Positions 28,223 through 38,006 of a stretch of DNA of 64,000 nt are shown here, piece by piece. Each line of letters begins with the position of its first letter. The stretch's first letter is position 1. The translations under genes and the position numbers were made by a program. Source of the stretch: Pelagibacteraceae bacterium AG-390-D18 (GTDB lineage Bacteria; Pseudomonadota; Alphaproteobacteria; Pelagibacterales; Pelagibacteraceae); assembly GCA_003279715.1 (NCBI GenBank), contig QCGY01000007.1, positions 1-64,000 of the forward strand, read 5' to 3'. A model generated the notes under the pieces. That model was not told where the DNA came from, made no database searches, and worked only from the letters and a program-made list of their open reading frames with translations.

Positions 28223-29571
28223 TTAAATTTCCAAATTGTTTTACCATCTTTATCTTCTATTAAAACACCTTTATCCAAAAGGTAGTCTCGAATATTGTCA
28301 GCTTCATTGTAGTTTTTATCTTCTCTTGCTTTATTTCTAAGATCTATTTTATTTTCAATTTCTGTCTTTGTAATATCTACTTTTTCTTTTTTATAATTTA
28401 ACCACTTTTCTTTGGTTTCTTGAAGTAAACCTATAAAATTACATGCTGAATTAAATATTTGTTTATCCTCATCATTTCCTTTGTTAGCTTTATCATAAAG
28501 TTTATGTAAATTTGCAATATAACCTGGCGTATTAATATCGTCGTATAAAGGTTGAGTAATTTCATCCTCCAAAATTTTGTTTGAGGGAAAATACACACTG
28601 TACCATTTATCAATTGTGTTTTGACAATCCTCTAATAATTTATCATTCCAATCTAATGGTTGTTTATAGTGAGCACTAATCAAAGCTAATCTTAAAACTT
28701 GTCCACTAACTTTGTTTCTAAAGTCTTTTATCTTTAAAATATTTCCTTGGGATTTTGCCATTTTCTCATTCGACATGGTAATAAAAGCATTGTGTAGCCA
28801 ATAATTAGCAAAGACCTTAGAGTCATTTGCACATCTTGATTGGGCAATTTCATTTTCATGATGTGGGAAAATTAAATCTATGCCTCCACCATGTATATCA
28901 AACTCATTTCCTAAAAATTTCTTGGACATTGCAGAACATTCTAAATGCCAACCAGGTCTGCCTTTTCCCCATGGTGATTCCCAAGAAGGTTCGTTTTCTG
29001 TAGAAGGTTTCCATAATACAAAGTCTTCTGAGTTCTTTTTATTATCGCTAACTTTAATTCTAGACCCTGCTATTAAATCCTCTAACCTTTTGTTAGATAA
29101 TTGACCATAGTCATTAAATTTTTTTACTTCAAAATAAACATGTTTGTTATTTTCATAAGCAAAACCCTTTTTAATTAATTCAGAAACCATCTCAATCATT
29201 AAATCTATATGTTCAGTAGCTTTAGGTTGTTGAGTTGGATTTTCACAATTTAGATAATTACAATCTTCACTGAAACTTTTAATTACACTTTGTGTTAAAT
29301 CTGTAATAGATATTTTTTTTTCATTAGATGACTTAATTATTTTGTCATCAACATCAGTAATATTTCTAACATAAGTGACTGATGAAAATTTACTTTTAAG
29401 TATCTTAAAGAGAATATCAAAAATAACTATTGGTCTGGCATTACCAATATGCGGATCATCATAAACTGTAGGGCCACAAACATACATTCCTACATTTTTT
29501 TCATCTATTGGAACAAATTTTTCTTTTTTGTTACTTAGATTATTTGTTAAAAAAATATCTTTATTCATCAT
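28219..29571 (-). CDS. cysS: cysteinyl-tRNA synthetase
   Basis: Class I synthetase, 450 aa, normal length. The HIGH-type motif appears as PHIGNARP near residues 40-47 after the zinc-ligand Cys in YVCGPTVYD; other zinc ligands lie in HLECSAMS and HHENEIAQS. The KMSKS loop is KMAKSQGN. Its stop overlaps the cimA start by 4 nt, so the two genes are probably on one mRNA. A small antisense frame near 28880-29104 is a shadow. Confidence 0.95.
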   Translation of the reverse strand: MMNKDIFLTNNLSNKKEKFVPIDEKNVGMYVCGPTVYDDPHIGNARPIVIFDILFKILKSKFSSVTYVRNITDVDDKIIKSSNEKKISITDLTQSVIKSFSEDCNYLNCENPTQQPKATEHIDLMIEMVSELIKKGFAYENNKHVYFEVKKFNDYGQLSNKRLEDLIAGSRIKVSDNKKNSEDFVLWKPSTENEPSWESPWGKGRPGWHLECSAMSKKFLGNEFDIHGGGIDLIFPHHENEIAQSRCANDSKVFANYWLHNAFITMSNEKMAKSQGNILKIKDFRNKVSGQVLRLALISAHYKQPLDWNDKLLEDCQNTIDKWYSVYFPSNKILEDEITQPLYDDINTPGYIANLHKLYDKANKGNDEDKQIFNSACNFIGLLQETKEKWLNYKKEKVDITKTEIENKIDLRNKAREDKNYNEADNIRDYLLDKGVLIEDKDGKTIWKFK

Positions 29572-29613
29572 TTTAGAAATATACTTAATTTATAGATTTG
29601 TGAATCTATTTGA

Positions 29614-30351
29614 TTAATTTGGAATTTTGCATACTGGAATTGGCTCCATTTTATGCAAATTTTGTTTTCTTATAGTTTCGTACTTAGCTCTATTCGTTGA
29701 GTTTGGATTGTTCATAGCTTCTTCTAATTCATGATATTTTAAACCAAGCTGGCCTTCATCTGTTCGACCATCATCCCATAAACCATCTGTTGGAGCTGCC
29801 TCAATTATTTCCTTTAAAATTCCAAGTTCTTTTCCTATCTCCCAAACTTCACTTTTATTACAATCAGCTATTGGAGATATATCAACCCCACCATCACCGT
29901 ATTTTGTATAAAACCCAACTCCAAAATCTTCTACTTTGTTACCTGTTCCAACAACTATGCCTTTGTTTGCTGCAGCCACCTGATAAAGAGTAGTCATTCT
30001 TAATCTAGCTCTAGAATTTGCCATTCCATGTTCATTATTAAATTTAGATAAACTAAAAGAAAAAGCTGAGAATAATTCATCTAAATCTATTGTGTGCGGT
30101 TCAACATTATCAAATTTATTAACTAGCCACTCTTGATGTTTTAAACTTAAATCATGTTGTTGAGATTTTTGTTTAATTGGCATTGATAAAACAATTGTTC
30201 TTAATCCAGTCATTGCACTTAATGTGCTTGAAACAGATGAGTCTATCCCACCAGAAATTCCAATAACTAATGATTGAGCCTTACTTGGCATATTATTTGC
30301 ATAATCTTTTATCCAATTAGATATAAAACTTACTTTTTCTGCAACATTCAT
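29614..30351 (-). CDS. nadE: ammonia-dependent NAD synthetase
   Basis: 245 aa, synthetase domain only, without the N-terminal glutaminase domain found in longer NadE proteins, so ammonia should be the nitrogen donor. The PP-loop SGGIDSSV is near residues 33-40; NSRARLRMTTLYQVA, GTGNKVEDFGVGFYTKYGDGG and APTDGLWDDGRTDEGQLG are further signatures. It lies between the DAHP synthase and cysS genes with gaps of about 40 nt. Together with nadK in this window it gives two steps of NAD(P) formation. Confidence 0.94.
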   Translation of the reverse strand: MNVAEKVSFISNWIKDYANNMPSKAQSLVIGISGGIDSSVSSTLSAMTGLRTIVLSMPIKQKSQQHDLSLKHQEWLVNKFDNVEPHTIDLDELFSAFSFSLSKFNNEHGMANSRARLRMTTLYQVAAANKGIVVGTGNKVEDFGVGFYTKYGDGGVDISPIADCNKSEVWEIGKELGILKEIIEAAPTDGLWDDGRTDEGQLGLKYHELEEAMNNPNSTNRAKYETIRKQNLHKMEPIPVCKIPN

Positions 30352-30390
30352 AATTTTAAAATATTATTAGTTGGTATCTTTTACAATGAT

Positions 30391-31776
30391 TTAAGATGCC
30401 GCTCTGTGTGCATTTTTAGAATATGAGCTATTCTTTTTAATCTCATCAGAAATTAAAAAAGCCAATTCTAAGGCTTGATTTGCATTAAGTCTTGGATCAC
30501 AGTGAGTATGATACCTAGACGACAAATCTTTCTCTGATATTTTTTGAGCTCCACCGATACATTCAGTTACATTTTGACCAGTCATTTCTATATGTAATCC
30601 TCCAGCGTAACTTCCTTCACTTTGGTGACAGGCAAATACATTCTTAACTTCTGTCAAAACACTATTAAAAGGTCTTGTTTTGAATCCTGTTGCTGCTTTA
30701 ACTGTGTTACCATGACAAGGGTCACAAGACCAAATTACATTTAGACCTTCCTTTTTGATTGCTCTAATTAGTTTAGGTAAATGTTTTGAAACGTTATCTG
30801 CTCCAAATCTTGAAATTAAAGTAATTTTACCCTTTTCATTTCTTGGATTAATTTTATTACAAAGGTTTATTAAATCTTCTGGTTTTAATGTTGGTCCACA
30901 CTTAATTCCTATTGGATTTTCGATACCTCTACAAAATTCAACGTGGCCTCCATCAATTTGTCTAGTTCTATCTCCAATCCAAACAAAGTGTGCTGAAGTA
31001 TCGTGATTTTCACCAGTTGTAGAATCTGTTCTGGTCATTGTTTCTTCAAAAGGTAACAATAATGCTTCATGAGAAGTCCAAAAATTAACTGTCTTTAATC
31101 TTCTATTAAAATCTGAATTAATTCCACAAGCATCCATAAAAGCTAGGGCATCAGCTATTCTATCTTCAAGTTCTTTAAATCTTTTTAATGCTGGGCTATT
31201 TTTAATAAACCCTAGGTTCCAATTATGAACATTTTGAAGATCAGCAAAACCTCCGTGGCAAAAAGCTCTTATAAGGTTTAATGTTGCAGCTGATTGAGAA
31301 TATGCTTTAAACAATCTTTTGGGATCAGGAACTCTTGATTTTTCATTAAATTCCATACCATTAATATTGTCCCCTAAATAACTTGGAAGTTCTATACCAT
31401 CTTTAGACTCAATTGGTGAACTTCTAGGTTTAGAAAATTGACCAGCAATTCTTCCAACTTTAACAACTGGCAAAGATGCTGAATAAGTTAATACTAATGA
31501 CATTTGCAGCATTAATTTAAATGTATCTCTAATATTATCTGGATTAAATTCTGCAAAACTTTCTGCACAATCTCCTCCTTGAAGCAAAAATGCTTTTCCA
31601 TCCACTACATCAGCAAGTTGATCTTTTAAATGTCTGGTCTCACCTGCAAATACTAAAGGTGGGAACGTTCCTATCTTATCCAAAACTGTATTCAATTCTA
31701 TTTTGTTTGGATATTCAGGTATGTGTTTTACAGGATATTTTCTCCAGCTATTTTTTTTCCAATTTTTCATATTCAA
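30391..31776 (-). CDS. 3-deoxy-7-phosphoheptulonate synthase, class II
   Basis: First enzyme of aromatic amino-acid synthesis, 461 aa, the class II (plant/AroH-like) type rather than the AroFGH type of enterics. Diagnostic are [15 protein letters not shown], the [16 protein letters not shown] stretch, the [13 protein letters not shown] block, and the metal-binding DPCHGN and [15 protein letters not shown] segments. It stands upstream of nadE on the same strand with a 39-nt gap. It starts about 50 nt from the YdcF-like gene stop. Confidence 0.93.
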   Translation of the reverse strand: MNMKNWKKNSWRKYPVKHIPEYPNKIELNTVLDKIGTFPPLVFAGETRHLKDQLADVVDGKAFLLQGGDCAESFAEFNPDNIRDTFKLMLQMSLVLTYSASLPVVKVGRIAGQFSKPRSSPIESKDGIELPSYLGDNINGMEFNEKSRVPDPKRLFKAYSQSAATLNLIRAFCHGGFADLQNVHNWNLGFIKNSPALKRFKELEDRIADALAFMDACGINSDFNRRLKTVNFWTSHEALLLPFEETMTRTDSTTGENHDTSAHFVWIGDRTRQIDGGHVEFCRGIENPIGIKCGPTLKPEDLINLCNKINPRNEKGKITLISRFGADNVSKHLPKLIRAIKKEGLNVIWSCDPCHGNTVKAATGFKTRPFNSVLTEVKNVFACHQSEGSYAGGLHIEMTGQNVTECIGGAQKISEKDLSSRYHTHCDPRLNANQALELAFLISDEIKKNSSYSKNAHRAAS

Positions 31777-31823
31777 CCCAAGATTGTTTTAGCAAAGATA
31801 AAAAAAAATTCAACTAACTAAAA

Positions 31824-32585
31824 TTAATAGAACATTATAAAGGCTAATATTCCAATTATTTCTCTAAAAAAAATATTAAAAGATTGCCAATTTTCAGCAA
31901 TATTTAATCTTTGATAATAATTTAAAATATTAAAATCATTTATAGATCTAAAATCCACAGCATATGGTTTAATATTTAGATCTAATTCTTTCGCAATCAG
32001 CATCGACCTTTTCATATGAAATGCGGATGTAATTAAGATATTAGATTGATTGAGATTATTAATATTTTTAAAAGCTTTTAAGTTTTCTATTGTATTTCTA
32101 GTATTATCAATAAAAATAATTTTTTTTAAATCAAAATTAATGTTTGAATAAAAAATTTTAGCTACATGAACTTCATTAAATTTACTTTTAACAATTCTAC
32201 CATCACCACCTAAATAATATATTTTTGAATTTGGGTATTCTAAAGCTAATTTTACACTAGTAATAAGTCTTTCCGAAGCATCATTAAGAGTTAATTTTTT
32301 AGTAATTTTGGTTGAAAAAATATTTTCTGAACCAGCTAATACAACTATATTATCAATTTTATAAACATTATCTTGTAATATATAATCTTTTTCTAAATAT
32401 TTTAGACCCAAGTTTCCTAAAGGAAAAAAAGAAATTAGAAGTAATAATATTAAAATTATATTTGAAAAAAATTTAAATCTAAATTTTGTTTTTAAGTTTA
32501 TTAAATAAAAAATTATTAATAAAATAAATAATAAATTTGTTAGATTTAATATTGGAGCTAAAAATTTTGATAAGTAAAAATACAA
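31824..32585 (-). CDS. YdcF/ElyC/SanA-family membrane protein
   Basis: 253 aa with two N-terminal transmembrane segments (about 10-30 and 38-60) and a DUF218-type domain. IVVLAGSENIF, the YYLGGDGR motif, RNTIENL and ILITSAFHMKRSM are the family signatures. ElyC in Escherichia coli affects envelope and peptidoglycan precursor (lipid carrier) metabolism. It directly follows glmS (2-nt gap), which supplies the amino sugar for peptidoglycan and LPS, so an envelope role is likely here too. Confidence 0.82.
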   Translation of the reverse strand: MYFYLSKFLAPILNLTNLLFILLIIFYLINLKTKFRFKFFSNIILILLLLISFFPLGNLGLKYLEKDYILQDNVYKIDNIVVLAGSENIFSTKITKKLTLNDASERLITSVKLALEYPNSKIYYLGGDGRIVKSKFNEVHVAKIFYSNINFDLKKIIFIDNTRNTIENLKAFKNINNLNQSNILITSAFHMKRSMLIAKELDLNIKPYAVDFRSINDFNILNYYQRLNIAENWQSFNIFFREIIGILAFIMFY

Positions 32586-32587
32586 AA

Positions 32588-34408
32588 CTATTCTACAGTT
32601 ACTGATTTAGCTAAATTTCTTGGCTTATCTATATCGTAGCCTTTTTTAAGAGCTGAATAATATGCAAGCTTCTGAAGTGGTATTGTTAAAAGAAATGGAA
32701 GTAAGTCATCATTTGTAGTTTCTACCTCAATTTTTTCCCAAATATTTTCAGATACAATTTCATCTTTGTTTTTATTGGTAATTAATAAAACTTTAGCTCC
32801 CCTTGCTACAACTTCCTGCATATTTGAAATAGTTTTTTTATAATAATTGTCTCTTGGAGCTAAAACTACAACAGGCATACCCTCTTCTATTAAAGCTAAT
32901 GGTCCGTGTTTCATTTCACCTGCAGGATAACCTTCGGCATGAACATAAGATAATTCCTTAAGTTTTAATGCACCCTCTAATGCAATTGGATAAGAGAAAC
33001 CTCTTCCCAAAAACATTGAACCTTTAGCTTCATTGAATGTTGATGCGATAGCCTGAACATCGTTGTCAATTAACAATGTTTCTTCAATTAATTTTGGTAA
33101 ATTTTTTAGATCTTTGATTTTTTCTTGGTAAACTTTATTTTCAATTTCTTGCCTTAAAGATGATAATTTTAAAGATAGAATATATAAAATAAGTATTTGA
33201 CCTAAAAAAGCTTTAGTCGAAGCAACTCCTATTTCAGGACCACAATGAATTGGCAAAACAAAATTTGAATCCCTTGCGATTGAACTTTCAATTACATTAA
33301 CAACAGCACAAGTCTTCATTTTATTTTTATTACATAAGTCTAACGCTGCATAAGTATCAGCAGTTTCACCTGATTGAGAAACAAAGATATATAAAGTCTC
33401 TTTTTTGAACCTATTTTTTCGATATCTAAACTCTGATGCGATATCAATATTAACATCTAAAGTTGTTAATTCCTCAAACCAATATTTAGCCATTAAGCAA
33501 GAGTGATAAGCTGTTCCACAACCAATCAACATAATTGATTTAATTTCATCTGTTTTCCAAGGGAAATTATAGATATTGATGTCATTATTCATGCTATCTA
33601 CATATTCTTTAATACCCGTTTTCAAAGTTTGAGGCTGTTCTTCAATTTCTTTAGCCATAAAATGTTTGAAATCACCTTTATCATAATTTTGCTGGTCAGT
33701 AGAAAGCTCTAAAACTTTTTTGTTAATTTTTATACCGTCTTCATTAAAAAAATTAACTTCATCTTTTTTAATAAAACAAAATTCACCATCCTCTAAATAA
33801 GTTATCTTATTAGTCATTGATTTTAGAGCATAAGAATCTGATCCAAGATAATTTTCATTAGGACCATACCCCACTGCTAAAGGAGAGCCACGTCTTGCAC
33901 CTATTATTAAATCGGACATATCTTTAAAAATTATTCCTAGGGCAAAACTACCATGAAGTTGTTTTAAAGTTTTTGTAATAGCTTCTTGTAATTCAAATGT
34001 TTTAAGATTTTCTGTAATAAGATGAACAATCACTTCAGTATCTGTTTGAGATTTAAACTTATGTCCTTTGTTCAATAAATATTTCTTTAATAATGTTGAA
34101 TTTTCAATAATTCCATTATGAACTACTGATACATTCTCTGATGAATGTGGGTGAGCATTTATACTATTTGGCACTCCATGAGTTGCCCATCTGACATGAC
34201 CAATACCAATATTTCCTGAAAGATTTTTTAAATCAAAATTATTCTCTAAATTTTCAACTCTACCTTCAGATTTAACTTCATTAATAAAACCATCAGATAA
34301 AGTTGCAATACCAGCAGAATCGTAACCTCTATATTCTAATTTTTTAAGAGAATTAATAATGCTGCTTGATACTGACTTATTGCTAGATATTCCTATTATT
34401 CCACACAT
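32588..34408 (-). CDS. glmS: glutamine-fructose-6-phosphate aminotransferase
   Basis: 606 aa, makes glucosamine-6-phosphate, the entry to UDP-GlcNAc. The nucleophile Cys2 opens the glutaminase domain (MCGIIGI); GHVRWATHG and the HNGIIEN segment follow. Two SIS isomerase domains cover about 280-600 (VSQSGETADT, STKAFLGQ), ending in the conserved KSVTVE tail. It sits between the GlmU half-protein and the YdcF-like gene, with gaps of 2-3 nt. No glmS-ribozyme-type structure has room upstream. Confidence 0.96.
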   Translation of the reverse strand: MCGIIGISSNKSVSSSIINSLKKLEYRGYDSAGIATLSDGFINEVKSEGRVENLENNFDLKNLSGNIGIGHVRWATHGVPNSINAHPHSSENVSVVHNGIIENSTLLKKYLLNKGHKFKSQTDTEVIVHLITENLKTFELQEAITKTLKQLHGSFALGIIFKDMSDLIIGARRGSPLAVGYGPNENYLGSDSYALKSMTNKITYLEDGEFCFIKKDEVNFFNEDGIKINKKVLELSTDQQNYDKGDFKHFMAKEIEEQPQTLKTGIKEYVDSMNNDINIYNFPWKTDEIKSIMLIGCGTAYHSCLMAKYWFEELTTLDVNIDIASEFRYRKNRFKKETLYIFVSQSGETADTYAALDLCNKNKMKTCAVVNVIESSIARDSNFVLPIHCGPEIGVASTKAFLGQILILYILSLKLSSLRQEIENKVYQEKIKDLKNLPKLIEETLLIDNDVQAIASTFNEAKGSMFLGRGFSYPIALEGALKLKELSYVHAEGYPAGEMKHGPLALIEEGMPVVVLAPRDNYYKKTISNMQEVVARGAKVLLITNKNKDEIVSENIWEKIEVETTNDDLLPFLLTIPLQKLAYYSALKKGYDIDKPRNLAKSVTVE

Positions 34409-34411
34409 AGA

Positions 34412-35029
34412 TTATTTTCTTTTATAATTCTTTATTTCAGTTTGTAATGTTCTTGTTAATGCTAAAGATTTCTTTTTTACATTTTTAGTAATTACCGAAC
34501 CTGCTCCAATAATACTTTCTCGATCTATAGTTAGTGGAGCAACTAATGATGAATTAGATCCTATAAAAACGTTATCACTAATTTTTGTTTTACTTTTTTT
34601 TACACCATCATAATTACAAGTAATAGTTCCAGCACCTATGTTAACAGATTTTCCAATTTCACTATCCCCAATATAAGATAAATGATTTACTTTTGTTCTT
34701 TTACCAACAGTACTTTTTTTAACTTCAACAAAATTTCCAATTTTAGATCCTTCTTTTAAAATAGTATTTGGTCTTATTCGTGCGTAAGGTCCAACTTCAA
34801 CTTTATTTTCTATTATACAAGACTCTAAATGTGAAAACGATTTTATTATTACATTATTGCCAATTTTTACATTTTTACCAATAACAACATAAGGTTCAAT
34901 AGTTACATTTTTTCCAATTTTTGTATCATTTGAAAAAAAAATTGTTTCTGGTCCAAACATCTTCACACCGACATTCAAAAATTTATTTCGAAGTTTGTTT
35001 TGAGTTATTTGTGAATTTAATTCTTTCAT
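34412..35029 (-). CDS. glmU: stand-alone GlmU acetyltransferase domain (left-handed beta-helix)
   Basis: 205 aa, matching only the second half of GlmU (about residues 229-445 of the usual 456). Conserved catalytic and binding residues are kept: Arg84/Arg86 in PYARIRP, Lys104-Lys105, catalytic-type His116 in VNHLSYIGD, and NYDG at 139-142. The N-terminal uridyltransferase domain (LAAGxGTRM) is absent and not encoded nearby. It precedes glmS by 3 nt. Glucosamine-1-phosphate acetylation is likely; uridylylation must come from another gene. The half-protein could also acetylate another sugar. Confidence 0.8.
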   Translation of the reverse strand: MKELNSQITQNKLRNKFLNVGVKMFGPETIFFSNDTKIGKNVTIEPYVVIGKNVKIGNNVIIKSFSHLESCIIENKVEVGPYARIRPNTILKEGSKIGNFVEVKKSTVGKRTKVNHLSYIGDSEIGKSVNIGAGTITCNYDGVKKSKTKISDNVFIGSNSSLVAPLTIDRESIIGAGSVITKNVKKKSLALTRTLQTEIKNYKRK

Positions 35030-35098
35030 TTTAAAATGCTTTATATTAAGAATATCTCTTAATTAATTCACATAATATTTCTTTAAAAAACTTTTGAA

Positions 35099-35782
35099 AT
35101 GAAGCAAAAATTCACAATTTTATTTGATTTAGATGGTACGCTAGTAGATACCGCTCCTGATTTAATGTTGGCTCATAACCATGTGATGAAGAAATTTGGT
35201 TATCCCACGAAATCAACAGAAGATATAAGAAATTTAGTAGGTAAAGGTGCTGGTGCTTTAATCGGAAGATCTATATGGGGCCAAGCAAAAAAAGAATTTA
35301 GTAAAGTCTTAGATGCAAAAATAAAAGATGAAATGGTTAAAGAATTTGTAAATTTCTACGGCAAAAATATAGTTAATGAAAGTACTCTAGTAACTGGAGT
35401 TAAAGATTTTTTAATTTGGTGCAAAGAACAAAATATTTCAATGGCAGTTTGTACAAATAAACAAGAACATCTTTCCATTGATCTTTTAAAAAAAATTGGA
35501 ATTTATGATTTTTTTGAATACGTGGCAGGATCAGATACGTTTGACTATTGTAAACCGGATCCAAGACATCTGACAAATGTAGTAGAAATTTTAGATGGAG
35601 ATATAAAAAAAACTATAATGATTGGAGATAGTGAAACTGATGCAAATGCTGCTAAAGCTGCAGAGATACCAGTTATTCTGTTAGAAAATGGGTATACTGA
35701 AAAAAATACAACTGAAATATATCACAATCACCTTATAAAAGATTTCACAGGTGTTGAAAAAATAATTAAAAAATATCTTTGA
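35099..35782 (+). CDS. gph: phosphoglycolate phosphatase-like HAD hydrolase, copy 1
   Basis: 227 aa HAD-superfamily phosphatase. Nucleophile and acid Asp10/Asp12 lie in LFDLDGTLVDTAPD, motif II Thr in AVCTNK, motif III Lys in DYCKPDPRHL, and motif IV in MIGDSETDANAA. A Gph-like role (2-phosphoglycolate or a related small phosphate) fits, though HAD substrates are hard to predict. A second, highly similar copy follows 2 nt later, evidence of recent tandem duplication. Confidence 0.87.
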   Translation: MKQKFTILFDLDGTLVDTAPDLMLAHNHVMKKFGYPTKSTEDIRNLVGKGAGALIGRSIWGQAKKEFSKVLDAKIKDEMVKEFVNFYGKNIVNESTLVTGVKDFLIWCKEQNISMAVCTNKQEHLSIDLLKKIGIYDFFEYVAGSDTFDYCKPDPRHLTNVVEILDGDIKKTIMIGDSETDANAAKAAEIPVILLENGYTEKNTTEIYHNHLIKDFTGVEKIIKKYL

Positions 35783-35784
35783 TA

Positions 35785-36450
35785 ATGGAGCAAAAATTAA
35801 CTGTTTTGTTTGATTTAGATGGAACACTTGTTGACACAGCGCCCGATTTAATTCGCGCACATAATCACGTAATGAAAAAATTTGGCTATCCAACAAAATC
35901 TATAAATGAATTAAAAAATGCTGTTGGCAAAGGTGCTAAAGCTATTATGGCAAAAGGTAATGGTAAATGGGAGTGGTTTGATGAGAAAATTAAGAATGAA
36001 ATGACAGATGAATTTTTATCTTTTTATAAAAAAAATATTTTACATGAGAGCACTCTTCTTAATGGTGTTAAAGAATTTTTAAAATGGTGTAAAAATCAAA
36101 ATATATCAATGGCAGTTTGTACTAATAAAACTGAACATTTGGCAATTGATCTTTTAAAAAAAATTGAAATTTATGACTTTTTTGAATATGTTTCGGGACA
36201 TAATACTTTTGAATACTGTAAACCAGATCCTAGACATTTGCTTAGGACTATAGAAATGTTAAATGGTGATAAAGACAAATCAATAATGATAGGTGATAGC
36301 GAAACAGATGCAAATGCAGCTAAAGAAGCTGAAATTCCAATGATTTTACTTAAATATGGATATACTGAAAAAAGATCAGAAGAAATTTATCATAATCACC
36401 TCATAAAAGACTTCATTGGTATTGAAAAAATAATATCTAAATATCTTTAA
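35785..36450 (+). CDS. phosphoglycolate phosphatase-like HAD hydrolase, copy 2
   Basis: 221 aa near-duplicate of the preceding gene. All four HAD motifs are kept (LFDLDGTLVDTAPD, AVCTNK, EYCKPDPRHL, MIGDSETDANAA), so both copies should be active. Differences are concentrated in about residues 50-75, the cap region that usually sets substrate choice. I chose ATG at 35785, which aligns MEQKLT with MKQKFT of copy 1; an in-frame TTG lies two codons earlier. The two copies are separated by 2 nt. Confidence 0.87.
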   Translation: MEQKLTVLFDLDGTLVDTAPDLIRAHNHVMKKFGYPTKSINELKNAVGKGAKAIMAKGNGKWEWFDEKIKNEMTDEFLSFYKKNILHESTLLNGVKEFLKWCKNQNISMAVCTNKTEHLAIDLLKKIEIYDFFEYVSGHNTFEYCKPDPRHLLRTIEMLNGDKDKSIMIGDSETDANAAKEAEIPMILLKYGYTEKRSEEIYHNHLIKDFIGIEKIISKYL

Positions 36451-36492
36451 TATTGATTAATTTTTTTTAACTATTAAAACAAAATCACTATT

Positions 36493-36498
36493 AAGGAG
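36493..36498 (+). promoter_or_regulatory. strong ribosome-binding site deciding a TTG start
   Basis: AAGGAG ends 5 nt before the TTG at 36504. Strong Shine-Dalgarno sequences are uncommon in this window, and this one fixes the non-ATG start of prpD. Confidence 0.75.
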
Positions 36499-36503
36499 TT
36501 ATT

Positions 36504-38006
36504 TTGTTATTACATACAGTTAAAGTTTATCCATCTAAAATCAACCTTCCTAAGAAAAAGCAACTTGCTTGGAAAATAGCTGAGATTGCAAGTGACAATG
36601 CTAAATTAAATAAAGACGCTATTGAAATGGTTATAAATAGAATTATTGACAATGCTTCAGTTGCAATAGCCTCACTAAATAGAAAGCCTGTTATTTCTTC
36701 AAGAGAAATGGCTTTGAAACATTCTAGAAAAAATGGAGCAACTTTATTTGGTGTAAACTCAAAATTTAAATTCGATTGTGAATGGGCGGCTTGGTCAAAT
36801 GGAACTGCTGTTAGAGAGCTCGATTTTCATGATACTTTTTTAGCAGCTGACTACAGTCATCCAGGAGATAATATCCCTCCTCTTTTAGCTGTTGCACAAC
36901 AAAACAAAATAAATGGATTAGATTTATTACGTGGAATTATTACAGCATATGAAGTTCAGGTAAATTTAGTTAAAGGAATTTGTTTACATAAACATAAAGT
37001 TGATCACATAGCTCATTTGGGTCCAAGTGTTGCTGCAGGACTTGGTTCAATGCTTAAACTTAATACCGAAACAATTTACCAAGCAGTTCAACAAGCACTT
37101 CATACAACTGTATCAACAAGACAATCTAGAAAAGGTGAAATTTCAAGCTGGAAAGCTTACGCACCAGCTCATGCAGGTAAGCTTGCAATTGAGGCTGTGG
37201 ATAGAGTTATGCGAGGTGAAGGTGCACCTAGCCCAATTTATGAAGGAGAAGATAGTGTTATAGCTAGAATATTAGATGGTAAAAAAGCTAATTACAAAGT
37301 TCCACTTCCAAAAAAAGGGGAGGCTAAAAAAGCTATTCTTGAAACATACACTAAAGAATATTCTGCAGAATACCAATCACAAGCTTTGATTGATTTAGCT
37401 AAAAAACTTAAAACTAAAATATCCAATTTAAATCAAATTAAAAAAGTTGATATTTTTACAAGTCATCATACTCATTATGTAATTGGAACTGGAGCAAATG
37501 ACCCTCAAAAAATGGATCCAAATGCAAGTAGAGAAACGTTAGATCATTCAATTATGTATATTTTTGCTGTAGCATTAGAAGATGGAGATTGGCATCATGT
37601 GAAATCTTATACAAAAACTAGAGCTAACAGAAAAAGTACTATCAAAATTTGGAAATCAATTACAACCCATGAAGATAAAAAATGGACTAAAAAATATCAC
37701 GACCCAAATCCAATGAAAAAATCTTTTGGTGCTAAGGTAGTTGTAACTTTAAATAATGGTAAGAAAATTAGTGAACAACTTGATAGAGCGGATGCTCATC
37801 CTTATGGATTAAGACCATTTAAAAGACAAAATTATATCAATAAATTTTTAACTTTAACTGATGGCATTCTAAATAAGAAAGAAAGTGATCGTTTTTTAAA
37901 AACAGTTCAAAATTTAAAAAATTTAAAATCAGGTGAATTAAATAAACTGAATATAGAAATTAAAAAAAGTGATTTAAAAAGAAATTTAAAAAAAGGAATA
38001 TTTTAG
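36504..38006 (+). CDS. prpD: 2-methylcitrate dehydratase
   Basis: 500 aa MmgE/PrpD-family enzyme of the methylcitrate cycle that dehydrates 2-methylcitrate on the way to 2-methylisocitrate. Family signatures include [26 protein letters not shown] near 95-125 and the [12 protein letters not shown] and [20 protein letters not shown] blocks. The start is TTG, supported by AAGGAG at the right spacing. It is the first of three genes (prpD, prpB, prpC); its stop overlaps the prpB GTG start by one base. Confidence 0.92.
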   Translation: MLLHTVKVYPSKINLPKKKQLAWKIAEIASDNAKLNKDAIEMVINRIIDNASVAIASLNRKPVISSREMALKHSRKNGATLFGVNSKFKFDCEWAAWSNGTAVRELDFHDTFLAADYSHPGDNIPPLLAVAQQNKINGLDLLRGIITAYEVQVNLVKGICLHKHKVDHIAHLGPSVAAGLGSMLKLNTETIYQAVQQALHTTVSTRQSRKGEISSWKAYAPAHAGKLAIEAVDRVMRGEGAPSPIYEGEDSVIARILDGKKANYKVPLPKKGEAKKAILETYTKEYSAEYQSQALIDLAKKLKTKISNLNQIKKVDIFTSHHTHYVIGTGANDPQKMDPNASRETLDHSIMYIFAVALEDGDWHHVKSYTKTRANRKSTIKIWKSITTHEDKKWTKKYHDPNPMKKSFGAKVVVTLNNGKKISEQLDRADAHPYGLRPFKRQNYINKFLTLTDGILNKKESDRFLKTVQNLKNLKSGELNKLNIEIKKSDLKRNLKKGIF

